Positions 1 through 5,838 are shown, counted from the stretch's first letter. The stretch is DNA of 6,105 nt from Actinomycetota bacterium (GCA_005883235.1 VAYE01000168.1:1-6105); one strand, 5' to 3'. The notes: generated by a model from the sequence alone, not told the origin. Program-made: numbers and translations.

Positions 1-352
1 CAACGTCGGCGGCGACGTCTCGGCGGCGGTCTACCCCCGGCTCAACCGGGGCGCGCGGATCGCGGTCTGCGGTCAGATCTCGCAGTACAACCTCGAGCAG
101 CCGCAGCCGACCGTCCACCCCGGCCTCCTGATCGTCTTCCGCGCGCGGATGGAAGGCTTCCTCGTCACCGACTACGCCCAGCGCTACGACGAGGCGATCC
201 CTCGTCTGTCCCGCTGGGTCGCCGAGGGCGTCCTGCGCCACCGCGAGGACGTCACCGAGGGCCTGGAGAACGCGCCGCGCGCCTTCATCGGGATGCTGCG
301 CGGCGAGAACCGCGGCAAGGCGCTCGTGAAGGTCGCCGACCAGCTTTCCTAG
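1..352 (+). CDS. NADP-dependent oxidoreductase, CurA/leukotriene B4 dehydrogenase-like MDR family (C-terminal part)
   Basis: The frame is open from base 2 and ends at TAG 350-352, giving 116 residues with the N-terminal two thirds lying outside the window. The visible part starts with NVGGD, followed by RLNRGARIAVCGQISQYN, which is the end of the Rossmann domain and the GxISxYN signature typical of zinc-free NADPH-dependent MDR reductases (CurA, prostaglandin/leukotriene reductases). The tail (WVAEGVL, then ENAPRAFIGMLRGENRGKALVKV) is the usual C-terminal end of this family, in which substrate-loop residues precede a GxNxGKxxVxV strand. Members reduce C=C bonds of alpha,beta-unsaturated ketones or aldehydes with NADPH in the cytoplasm; the substrate here is unknown. 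It is the only plus-strand gene and converges on the minus-strand operon with one base between the stop codons, so it is not part of that operon. Family assignment is secure, substrate is not. Confidence 0.93.
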   Translation, partial: NVGGDVSAAVYPRLNRGARIAVCGQISQYNLEQPQPTVHPGLLIVFRARMEGFLVTDYAQRYDEAIPRLSRWVAEGVLRHREDVTEGLENAPRAFIGMLRGENRGKALVKVADQLS

Positions 353-353
353 G

Positions 354-893
354 TCACGCCGACTCGAAGAAGCGGGGGAACTCGTGCCGGAAGGGCGCCT
401 TCCCGGGCAGGCACACCCAGGCCTCGCCCGTCGACCCGTCGCGGGCTGCGGCGAGGACGGCGTCGGCGATCTGTTCCGGGCGGAGCAGCTCCATCCCGGC
501 CGCGATCGCACGCTCGCGCGCCTCGCCCGGATCGACCTTGGCCGTCGTCAGGCCGGCGAGCGAGGCCGTGACGACGATCGCGCCGCCTCGCTCCATCACG
601 CGGGCGAGCCGCCGCACGCCGAAGACGACGCCGTCCACGTTCGCGCCGAGGACGCGCCTGTACTCCGATTCGGTCAGGGCAGCGACGTCGCCGGTGCCCG
701 TCGTCACGCCGGCGTTCAGGCACGCGAGCTCGACGGGCTCGACCTGCTCCCACGCCGTGGGGTCCCCGACGTCGAAGCCGTCGGCGAGGTCGAGCACCCG
801 CACCGGCGTGCCTTCCCGCTCGAGGGCCGCGACGAGCGCCGCGCCGATCCCCGAGCGGCCGCCGGTCACGAGGGCGCTACGGAACGAAGACAA
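354..893 (-). CDS. Short SDR-family protein lacking the catalytic Tyr-xxx-Lys segment
   Basis: This 179-residue protein has a clear SDR N-terminal half: the cofactor motif TGGRSGIG (residues 10-17), an acidic residue ending beta 2 (D35, usually NAD preference), NAG (60-62), the helix-4 Asn region GANVDG (N85 at the catalytic Asn position) and the strand ending TASLAG with S111 at the catalytic Ser position. The Tyr expected about 13 residues further on, its Lys, and the PG-containing strand that follows are absent: there is no Tyr at all after residue 78. The sequence runs from SLAGLT straight into DPGEARERAIAAGMELLRPE, which resembles the region after the catalytic segment in full-length homologues (about 230-250 residues). 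The start is TTG 893-891, the only usable one because a TGA lies two codons upstream in frame; no good Shine-Dalgarno sequence is seen. That TGA is the stop of the acyl-CoA ligase. It is last in the operon. It may be a non-catalytic NAD-binding protein or a decaying gene; dehydrogenase activity is doubtful. Confidence 0.8.
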   Translation of the reverse strand: MSSFRSALVTGGRSGIGAALVAALEREGTPVRVLDLADGFDVGDPTAWEQVEPVELACLNAGVTTGTGDVAALTESEYRRVLGANVDGVVFGVRRLARVMERGGAIVVTASLAGLTTAKVDPGEARERAIAAGMELLRPEQIADAVLAAARDGSTGEAWVCLPGKAPFRHEFPRFFESA

Positions 894-896
894 CCT

Positions 897-2501
897 TCAG
901 CTCGAGGATGCGACCGGCGCCTGGGCGAACTGCTCGCGGAGCGCCGTCTTGCGGAACTTCCCGACCGCGGTCTTCGGGATCTCCGCGACGAACTCGATCC
1001 GGTCGGGGAGCCACCACTTCGCGAACTGCGGCGCGAGGAACGCGAGCAGCTCGTCCGCGGAGGCCGACTGCCCCTGCTTGAGGACGACCGCCGCGAGCGG
1101 GCGCTCCTGCCAGCGCTCGTCCGGGATCGCGATCACGGCCGCCTCCGCGACGGCCGGATGGGCCATGATCGCGTTCTCGAGGTCGACCGACGAGATCCAC
1201 TCGCCGCCCGACTTGATCACGTCCTTCGAGCGGTCCTTGATCTGGATGAACCCACGCGGGTGCATCGAGACGATGTCGCCTGTGCGGAACCAGCCGTCGG
1301 GCGTCCACCGGTCGGCCTGGTCCGGCGTCTCGTAGTAGGCGGAGGCGACCCAGGGGCCCCGCACCTCGAGCTCGCCCATCGACTCGGAGTCCCACGGCAC
1401 CTCCTCCTCGCCGGCGCGCACGCGGATCTCGACGAGCGGGAGCGGAATCCCGGCCATGGCGACGTGGTCGTACCGGGTCTCGTCGTCCGCGTCGCGGAGG
1501 TCGCCGATCATGTCCGTCACCGAGGCGACCGGGGACGTCTCGGTCATCCCCCAGCCCTGCACGATCGTGAGCCCGTGCCGCTGCTCGTAGGCGGCGATCA
1601 TCGCGCGCGGCACCGCGGCGCCGCCGACCAGCATGCCCTCCATGCGCGAGAGATCCCACTTCCCCGGGTTCGCGTCGAGGAGCTGCAGCATGCCGAGCCA
1701 GATCGTCGGCACGCCCGCCGTCCATGTCACGCCCTCCTGGACGAAGTCCTCGAGCAGGCTCTCCGGGTCGAGGTGCGGCCCGGGAAAGACCAGCTTCGAG
1801 CCGAGCATCGCCGCCAGGTACGGGTAGCCCCACGCGTTCGCATGGAACATCGGCACCACCGGCAGGAGCGTGTCGGCCTCGCCGATCCGCCTCCCGAGCG
1901 GCGAGGTCGAGGCGACGCCGAGCGCGTGCAGGATCGTCGAGCGGTGCGAGTAGACGACGCCCTTCGGGCGGCCGGTCGTGCCGCTCGTGTAGCACATCGC
2001 TGCGGCCTGCCGCTCGTCCAGCTCGGGCTCCTCCCACGCGTCGGGGTCCGCGGCGGCGAGGAGCTCCTCGTACGAGTCCTCGACGACCAGGACGTGCTCG
2101 ATCCGGGTCTCGTCCTTGAACTGCTCGAGCAGCGGCAGCAGGCTCCGGTCGACGATCACCGCGCGGTCGCCGCCGTGACCCGCGATGTAGCCGACGTCGC
2201 TCGGATGGAGGCGCAGGTTGAGCGTGTGCAGGACGAAGCCCCCGCAGGGGATCCCGAAGTACGCCTCCAGGTGCTGGTAGTGGTTCCAGCAGAGCGTCCC
2301 GACGCGGTCGCCGGGCTCCAGGCCCAGGCCCCGGAGCGCGACGGCGAGCTGCCGTGCGCGGCGCGCCAGGTCGCGGTACGTGTAGCGGTGGAAGCTCTTG
2401 TCCGGGAGGCGGGTGACGATCTCCTTGTCGCCGAAGAACGTCTCGGCGCGGCGCAGGAGCGGCGGGATCGTCAGCTGGAAGTCCATCATCAGGCCGTTCA
2501 C
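897..2501 (-). CDS. AMP-forming acyl-CoA synthetase (medium/long-chain fatty acid-CoA ligase, AlkK-like)
   Basis: This 534-residue ANL-superfamily adenylating enzyme activates a carboxylic acid to its acyl-CoA via an acyl-AMP. All core motifs are present: phosphate-binding loop YTSGTTGRPKG (171-181), PMFHANAWGYP (217-227), GWGMTETSP (316-324), WFRTGD (404-409), hinge region DRSKDVIKSGGEW (423-435) and PKTAVGKFRK (509-518) with the adenylation lysine at K515. The length matches AlkK-type medium/long-chain ligases (about 540). The related methylmercaptopropionate-CoA ligase DmdB cannot be excluded, so the acyl chain is not assigned. The chosen start is GTG 2501-2499: it has a GAGGAGAG ribosome site 7 bases upstream, whereas the ATG codons 4 and 5 codons later are too far from it. 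The GTG overlaps the TGA of the cupin gene in a GTGA, implying translational coupling. The gene is followed, after its TGA and one codon, by the start of the short SDR in the same frame. Confidence 0.95.
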   Translation of the reverse strand: MNGLMMDFQLTIPPLLRRAETFFGDKEIVTRLPDKSFHRYTYRDLARRARQLAVALRGLGLEPGDRVGTLCWNHYQHLEAYFGIPCGGFVLHTLNLRLHPSDVGYIAGHGGDRAVIVDRSLLPLLEQFKDETRIEHVLVVEDSYEELLAAADPDAWEEPELDERQAAAMCYTSGTTGRPKGVVYSHRSTILHALGVASTSPLGRRIGEADTLLPVVPMFHANAWGYPYLAAMLGSKLVFPGPHLDPESLLEDFVQEGVTWTAGVPTIWLGMLQLLDANPGKWDLSRMEGMLVGGAAVPRAMIAAYEQRHGLTIVQGWGMTETSPVASVTDMIGDLRDADDETRYDHVAMAGIPLPLVEIRVRAGEEEVPWDSESMGELEVRGPWVASAYYETPDQADRWTPDGWFRTGDIVSMHPRGFIQIKDRSKDVIKSGGEWISSVDLENAIMAHPAVAEAAVIAIPDERWQERPLAAVVLKQGQSASADELLAFLAPQFAKWWLPDRIEFVAEIPKTAVGKFRKTALREQFAQAPVASSS

Positions 2502-2896
2502 GTCATCTCTCCTCGGGACATGGCCTGGCGGCGGGCCAGATCCTCCGCGTTCACGAGGTTCCCGTCGCGCTCGACGTATCCGCCCTTGCCGCCCACGATC
2601 AGCAGCACGAGGTCGTCTTCCCCGGCGTTCGACACCTTCCGGCGCGTCGTCGACTCGACGTGACACAGGCCGCCCGGGCCGAGGATCCGCTCCTCGCCGC
2701 CGACCTCGAACCTCGCCGTTCCCGCGTGGACGAAGTAGAGCTCGTCCTGGACGTCGTGATAGTGGTCGATCCCGGCGCCGCCGGGCGGGTACACGATCAC
2801 GTTCACGCCGAACGCCGTCACCCCGAGCGGCTTCCTGGCCTTGCGAAAGCCGTAGTTGTCGCCGAGCTCGTCGATCGAGCTGAAGGCGTGTGCCAC
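2498..2896 (-). CDS. Small single-domain cupin protein
   Basis: This 132-residue protein is a single conserved beta-barrel cupin. Motif 1 fits G(X)5HxH(X)4E(X)6G exactly: G39, H45, H47, E52, G59. Motif 2 is LGPGGLCH (residues 72-79), giving the fourth metal ligand H79; the usual Asn four residues later is Thr. All four ligands for a divalent metal are therefore in place. There is no signal peptide or membrane segment, so it is cytoplasmic. GTG 2896-2894 was chosen because GGAGG lies 6 bases upstream; the frame stays open further upstream but that part is arginine/serine-rich shadow sequence antisense to nothing cupin-like and would run into the preceding SDR gene. It is the first gene after the only sizeable gap in the minus-strand array and is coupled to the acyl-CoA ligase by a 4-base overlap. 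Small cupins can be isomerases, dioxygenases or sugar/ligand binders; no specific reaction can be assigned. Confidence 0.88.
   Translation of the reverse strand: MAHAFSSIDELGDNYGFRKARKPLGVTAFGVNVIVYPPGGAGIDHYHDVQDELYFVHAGTARFEVGGEERILGPGGLCHVESTTRRKVSNAGEDDLVLLIVGGKGGYVERDGNLVNAEDLARRQAMSRGEMT
2507..2514 (-). promoter_or_regulatory. Ribosome binding site of the acyl-CoA ligase gene
   Basis: GAGGAGAG on the minus strand, inside the last codons of the cupin gene. The AGGAG core is seven bases from GTG 2501-2499 and about 19 bases from the next in-frame ATG, so it favours the GTG start that overlaps the cupin stop. Confidence 0.7.
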
Positions 2897-2902
2897 TTCC
2901 CA

Positions 2903-2907
2903 CCTCC
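2903..2907 (-). promoter_or_regulatory. Ribosome binding site of the cupin gene
   Basis: GGAGG on the minus strand, six bases before GTG 2896-2894. It decides the GTG start, since the open frame extends upstream without another start of comparable spacing. Confidence 0.7.
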
Positions 2908-2922
2908 GGTCGTGGTGACGAA

Positions 2923-2951
2923 ACCCTATGCCGCTCAGGCTGGCTTTTCCA
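2923..2951 (-). promoter_or_regulatory. Weak promoter-like sequence before the cupin gene
   Basis: The 61-base gap between the SDR stop and the cupin start holds, on the minus strand, TGGAAA (2951-2946; 4 of 6 matches to TTGACA), 17 bases, then TAGGGT (2928-2923; fits TAnnnT). A start about 7 bases downstream would give a leader of roughly 20 bases with the GGAGG site in it. The match is weak and the surrounding DNA is GC-rich, so this is only a candidate internal promoter. I see no stem-loop plus T-run terminator in the same gap. Confidence 0.25.
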
Positions 2952-2957
2952 CGGGCC

Positions 2958-3725
2958 TCAACCCTCGAAGAGCCGGCGAACGAGCAGCCGGTCGCGGAGC
3001 CGGACCGGCAGCCGCTCGAGCCCGGCCCGGAGCCGCGCGTCATGGCCGACGAGGTACCGCGCCCGCGGCCTCGCCGCGGTGAACGCGTGCTCGACGACAG
3101 CGGCGACAGCATCGGGAGGAGCTCCCTGGGCGCCGCGCGAGACCGCCGCGCGGCGGAACGCTTCGATCCGCTCGCCGTAGAGCGGCGCCGCCTCGGGCGG
3201 CGGATCGGGACGCTCCCTCGTCCAGATCGGCGTCCTGATCGAGCCCGGCTCGACGACCACGACCCGGATCCCCCACGGCTCGAGCTCGACCCGCAGGGAG
3301 TCGGTCAGCGCCTCGAGGGCGAACTTCGACATCGCGTACGCGCCGAGGAAGGGGAGCGCGCTTCGCCCCGAGATCGACCCGACGTTCACCACCCGCCCGC
3401 GTGCGCGGCGGAGCGCCGGCAGCACCGCCTGCGTGACCCGGAGCTGGCCGACCACGTTCACCTCGAGCTGACGCCTGAGCTCGTCGAGCGGCAGGGACTC
3501 GAGCGGCCCGGCGACCGCGATGCCGGCGTTGTTCACGAGCCCGTCGAGCCGGTCGACCCCGACCGAGACCGGCTCCGTAACGTCGAGGAGCACCTCCTCC
3601 GTCCCGGGCGGCGCAGAGCCGGGCCGGCGCACGCCCGCGAGCACCCGCCAGCCCGCCCCCGCGAGCCGTCGCGCGCACGCCTCGCCGATCCCCGACGACG
3701 CGCCCGTGACGAGCGCCGTCCGCAC
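2958..3725 (-). CDS. Classical SDR-family NAD(P)-dependent oxidoreductase
   Basis: This 255-residue protein is a complete classical short-chain dehydrogenase/reductase. It shows TGASSGIG (7-14), NNAG (65-68), catalytic Asn N90 in LEVNVVG, Ser S117 in NVGSISG, Tyr Y130 and Lys K134 in YAMSK, with the standard 13-residue Ser-Tyr spacing, and the PG turn (160-161) followed by TPIW. Two arginines after beta 2 (R33, R34) suggest preference for NADP(H). The C-terminal extension beyond the fold (RARYLVGHDARLRAGLERLP and the rest) resembles SDRs of the retinol/17-beta-hydroxysteroid dehydrogenase-like groups that act on lipophilic hydroxy or keto substrates; the exact substrate cannot be read. GTG 3725-3723 begins two bases after the upstream acyl-CoA dehydrogenase TGA, with no Shine-Dalgarno sequence visible, so translation probably depends on ribosomes finishing the upstream gene. 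In context it may carry out a hydroxyacyl or alcohol oxidoreduction step. Confidence 0.93.
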   Translation of the reverse strand: MRTALVTGASSGIGEACARRLAGAGWRVLAGVRRPGSAPPGTEEVLLDVTEPVSVGVDRLDGLVNNAGIAVAGPLESLPLDELRRQLEVNVVGQLRVTQAVLPALRRARGRVVNVGSISGRSALPFLGAYAMSKFALEALTDSLRVELEPWGIRVVVVEPGSIRTPIWTRERPDPPPEAAPLYGERIEAFRRAAVSRGAQGAPPDAVAAVVEHAFTAARPRARYLVGHDARLRAGLERLPVRLRDRLLVRRLFEG

Positions 3726-3727
3726 GG

Positions 3728-4336
3728 TCAGTCGAGGAGCCAGGCCGCGACGCGCTCGCGGTGCTTCGACGCATAGCCTCCGAAGGCCTGGATCCGCAGC
3801 GCGCGCTTGTAGTAGCGCTGGAGCACGTGCTCCCACGTGAAGCCGATCCCGCCGTGCACCTGGATCGAGCGCTCGCACGCCGCGACCGCGGCCTCGCCGG
3901 CGTACGCCTTGGCGGCGGCGACCGCGACGGGCGCCTGCTCGTCGCCCTCGGCCACGCACCACGCGGCCCAGTACGCGAGCGACCGCGCCAGCTCGGTCTC
4001 GATGTACGTGTCGGCGAGCGGGTGCGAAACTGCCTGGTAGACGCCGATCGGGCGGCCGAACTGCTCGCGTGTCCTCGCGTGCTCGATTGCGAGCTCGAGC
4101 ACGTGCTGCGCGATCCCGACCGCCTCGAGCGCGAGCGCGGCGAGCTGCTCGTGCTCCGGGCCGTCGGGATCGAGGAACTCCTCCCCCCGGTTGGCGCGGC
4201 CCGCCTCCTCGAAGAGCACCGCCCGGTCGAGGAAGTCGAGCTCGGCGACCTCGTCGCGACTCCAGCCGCCGTTCGCGAGCACGCTGCGCGCCTCGCGGCG
4301 CAGGAGCTCCTGGTCCTCGGTCAGCGCGAATTGCAT
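3728..4336 (-). CDS. Miniature acyl-CoA dehydrogenase-family protein (middle domain missing)
   Basis: This protein has 202 residues against roughly 320-390 for family members. It begins with the standard N-terminal helix (FALTEDQELLRREAR, 3-17) and retains FLDRAVLFEEAGRA (35-48), but the segment between them is shorter than usual. Straight after it comes a short acidic linker (NRGEEFLDPDGP, 49-60) and then the C-terminal four-helix bundle: EAVGIAQ (71-77), RTREQFGRPIG (88-98), YQAVSHPLAD (100-109) and the FAD-contacting QVHGGIGFTWEH (159-170). The middle beta domain, which covers the flavin ring and acyl chain in this family, is essentially absent. The frame has no stop or frameshift. ATG 4336-4334 overlaps the upstream dehydrogenase stop by one base (TGATG) and has GGAG six bases upstream. 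It is probably the second subunit of a heteromeric acyl-CoA dehydrogenase with the neighbouring gene product; alone it should not be a functional flavoenzyme. An in-frame deletion derivative is the alternative. Confidence 0.88.
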   Translation of the reverse strand: MQFALTEDQELLRREARSVLANGGWSRDEVAELDFLDRAVLFEEAGRANRGEEFLDPDGPEHEQLAALALEAVGIAQHVLELAIEHARTREQFGRPIGVYQAVSHPLADTYIETELARSLAYWAAWCVAEGDEQAPVAVAAAKAYAGEAAVAACERSIQVHGGIGFTWEHVLQRYYKRALRIQAFGGYASKHRERVAAWLLD

Positions 4337-5430
4337 CAGCGGCTCCGGGGGAGCCCGAGGACGCGCTCGGCCACGATGTTCCGAAGAATCTCGCTGGTGC
4401 CGGCCTCGATCGTGTTCCCGCGGCTCCGAAGCTGCTGGTGGTGCCAGTAGCCGTCGTCCTCCCCGCCGAGGATCTCCAGCGCGAGCTTCGTCACGCGCTG
4501 GTTCGCCTCGGACCACCGCAGCTTGGCGCCGGAGCCCTCGGGGCCCGGAATGCCGGTCTTCATCAGCGTCGTCAGCGCCCGGTAGTTCGTGTACTTGAGC
4601 GCCTGGAGCTCGATCCACTCCGAGGCGACGCGGTCGCGGATCAGCGGATCGTCCGCGGCGCGCTCCTTCGTGAGTGCGACGAGCTTCGCCAGCTGCGCTT
4701 CGAGCACCCCCGTGAGCGCGAACCCGAGCGTTCCCCGCTCGTGCAGGAGCGTCGTCATGGCCACCTGCCAGCCGCCGCCGATCTCGCCGAGCAGGTTCTC
4801 GCGCGGAACCTCGACGTCGGCGAAGAAGATCTCGTTGAACTCCGACTCGCCGGTGAGCTGGCGCAGCGGCCGCACCTCGACGCCGGGGGCGTGCATGTCG
4901 ACGATCACGTACGTGAGCCCGGCGTGCCCCCGCGACTCCGGGTCGCCGCGACCGACGAGGATGCAGAAGTCGGCGATGTGCGCCCACGACGACCACACCT
5001 TCTGCCCGTCGACGACGAAATGTCCGTCCCGCTCCTCGACGCGCGTCCGGACGGCGGAGAGATCCGAGCCCGCGTCCGGCTCCGAGAAGCCCTGGCACCA
5101 GATCTCGTCGGCCGAGAGGATCTTCGGCAGGTAGCGCCGCTTCTGCTCCTCGGTGCCGTGCGCCAGGATCGTAGGCCCGGCCATCCCGAGGCCGATCACA
5201 CCCACGTGCATCGGCGCCTCGGCGCGGGCGGACTCCTCGAGGAGGATCGCCTCGTGGCTGTACGGCGCGCCCCTGCCCCCATACTCCGCGGGCCAGGTCA
5301 GGCCCGCATAGCCGGCGTCGTAGAGCTTGCGGCTCCACTCCCTTCCAGGCTCGGCCGGCAGATTGGCGGCGAGCCATTCGCGCAGCTCGGCCCGAAACGC
5401 CGCCTCGTCCGCGCTGTCGCGGAGGTCCAT
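4336..5430 (-). CDS. Acyl-CoA dehydrogenase, large (alpha-like) subunit
   Basis: This 364-residue FAD-dependent acyl-CoA dehydrogenase would introduce an alpha,beta double bond into an acyl-CoA, passing electrons to electron-transfer flavoprotein. All three domains are visible: N-terminal helices with GLTWPAEYGGRG (43-54) and AHGTEEQKRRYLP (90-102); the beta domain with CQGFSEPDAGSDL (112-124), DGQKVWSSWAHIAD (141-154) and NEIFFADVEVP (199-209); and the C-terminal bundle ending TIEAGTSEILRNIVAERVLG (340-359). Where many acyl-CoA dehydrogenases have the catalytic Glu directly before GT, this protein has A343, with E342 one residue earlier. It also lacks the Q-x-x-GGxG loop, having LGGEDDG (321-327) instead; the small neighbour has that loop. 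These traits match actinobacterial heteromeric (alpha2-beta2) dehydrogenases such as those for steroid side chains. ATG 5430 follows the thioesterase stop by 12 bases; its Shine-Dalgarno sequence is weak. Confidence 0.95.
   Translation of the reverse strand: MDLRDSADEAAFRAELREWLAANLPAEPGREWSRKLYDAGYAGLTWPAEYGGRGAPYSHEAILLEESARAEAPMHVGVIGLGMAGPTILAHGTEEQKRRYLPKILSADEIWCQGFSEPDAGSDLSAVRTRVEERDGHFVVDGQKVWSSWAHIADFCILVGRGDPESRGHAGLTYVIVDMHAPGVEVRPLRQLTGESEFNEIFFADVEVPRENLLGEIGGGWQVAMTTLLHERGTLGFALTGVLEAQLAKLVALTKERAADDPLIRDRVASEWIELQALKYTNYRALTTLMKTGIPGPEGSGAKLRWSEANQRVTKLALEILGGEDDGYWHHQQLRSRGNTIEAGTSEILRNIVAERVLGLPRSR
4343..4346 (-). promoter_or_regulatory. Ribosome binding site of the miniature acyl-CoA dehydrogenase gene
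   Basis: GGAG on the minus strand within the last codons of the upstream acyl-CoA dehydrogenase gene, six bases from ATG 4336-4334. It supports the start that overlaps the upstream TGA and argues that the short gene is still translated as its own protein. Confidence 0.55.
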
Positions 5431-5442
5431 CGACCCATTAGA

Positions 5443-5838
5443 TCATCGTCCCTGCGCGGCGTCACCCCGCAGAGTCATGCACGTGCTGGATGCTCGGGCG
5501 ATCAGGCGACCGTCGTCGTCGACGAGGTCGCACTCGGCGAGCCCGACCGAGCGTCCCCGGCTCACCACCCGGCCGTGCGCGACGAGCCGGCCCGTCCAGA
5601 AGGGCCGGAGGAAGTTGATCTTCAGCTCGAGCGTCGTGAACGACTCACCGTCCTCGAGGGTCGAGACGTACGCGGTGCCCATCGCGGCGTCGGCGAGGTC
5701 GCAGAGGATCCCGCCGTGCACCGTCCCCATCGGGTTTCCGTGCCGCTCGGTGACCTCGAGCGACATCGCGGACTCGCCGCCCGACATGCTCTGGAGCTCG
5801 AACCCGATCAGCTCGGCGACGGGAGGCGGGAACCTCAC
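5443..5838 (-). CDS. PaaI-family hotdog-fold acyl-CoA thioesterase
   Basis: This 131-residue protein has the single hotdog domain of PaaI/4HBT-type thioesterases, which hydrolyse aryl- or acyl-CoA to the free acid and CoA and act as tetramers in the cytoplasm. The signature runs NPMGTVHGGILCDLADAAMG (35-54): H41-G42-G43 sits at the oxyanion/CoA-binding turn and D50 aligns with the catalytic Asp of PaaI (in LAD). The strand FTTLELKINFLRP (67-79) and the core strand ending RASSTCMTLRG (115-125) complete the fold, and the length is normal. The start is GTG 5838-5836, which overlaps the TGA of the upstream alcohol dehydrogenase gene as GTGA, so the two are probably translationally coupled. In this operon it could release CoA from dead-end thioesters or terminate the pathway at a free acid. 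Fold and family are clear; the substrate is not. Confidence 0.95.
   Translation of the reverse strand: MRFPPPVAELIGFELQSMSGGESAMSLEVTERHGNPMGTVHGGILCDLADAAMGTAYVSTLEDGESFTTLELKINFLRPFWTGRLVAHGRVVSRGRSVGLAECDLVDDDGRLIARASSTCMTLRGDAAQGR

Noticed and set aside
348..353. Palindrome CCTAGG at the convergent junction
   Set aside because: A six-base palindrome that simply contains the TAG stop; too short for a terminator or operator claim.
384..2663. Very long open frame on the plus strand (759 codons) covering the short SDR, the ligase and part of the cupin
   Set aside because: Its product is low-complexity and rich in Arg, Ala, Asp and Glu with no recognisable domain, and it lies antisense to genes with clear family motifs. 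Such frames are expected opposite GC-rich genes.
897..2903. A 668-residue version of the acyl-CoA ligase with an N-terminal extension
   Set aside because: The extra 134 residues are an out-of-frame reading of the cupin gene. The ribosome site at 2507-2514 and the family's normal length support the GTG at 2501.
4165..4240. Repeated TTCCTCGA (encoding FLD) on either side of the conserved EEAGRA segment in the small acyl-CoA dehydrogenase, as a possible deletion junction repeat
   Set aside because: Eight bases in very GC-rich coding DNA can recur by chance, and the copies do not bracket an obvious missing block in a way I can verify without an alignment.
3728..5377. A 549-residue fusion extending the small acyl-CoA dehydrogenase upstream
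   Set aside because: The extension is Arg/Ala-rich out-of-frame sequence of the large dehydrogenase gene. The ATG at 4336 with GGAG upstream and the standard MQFALTEDQE N-terminus mark the true start.
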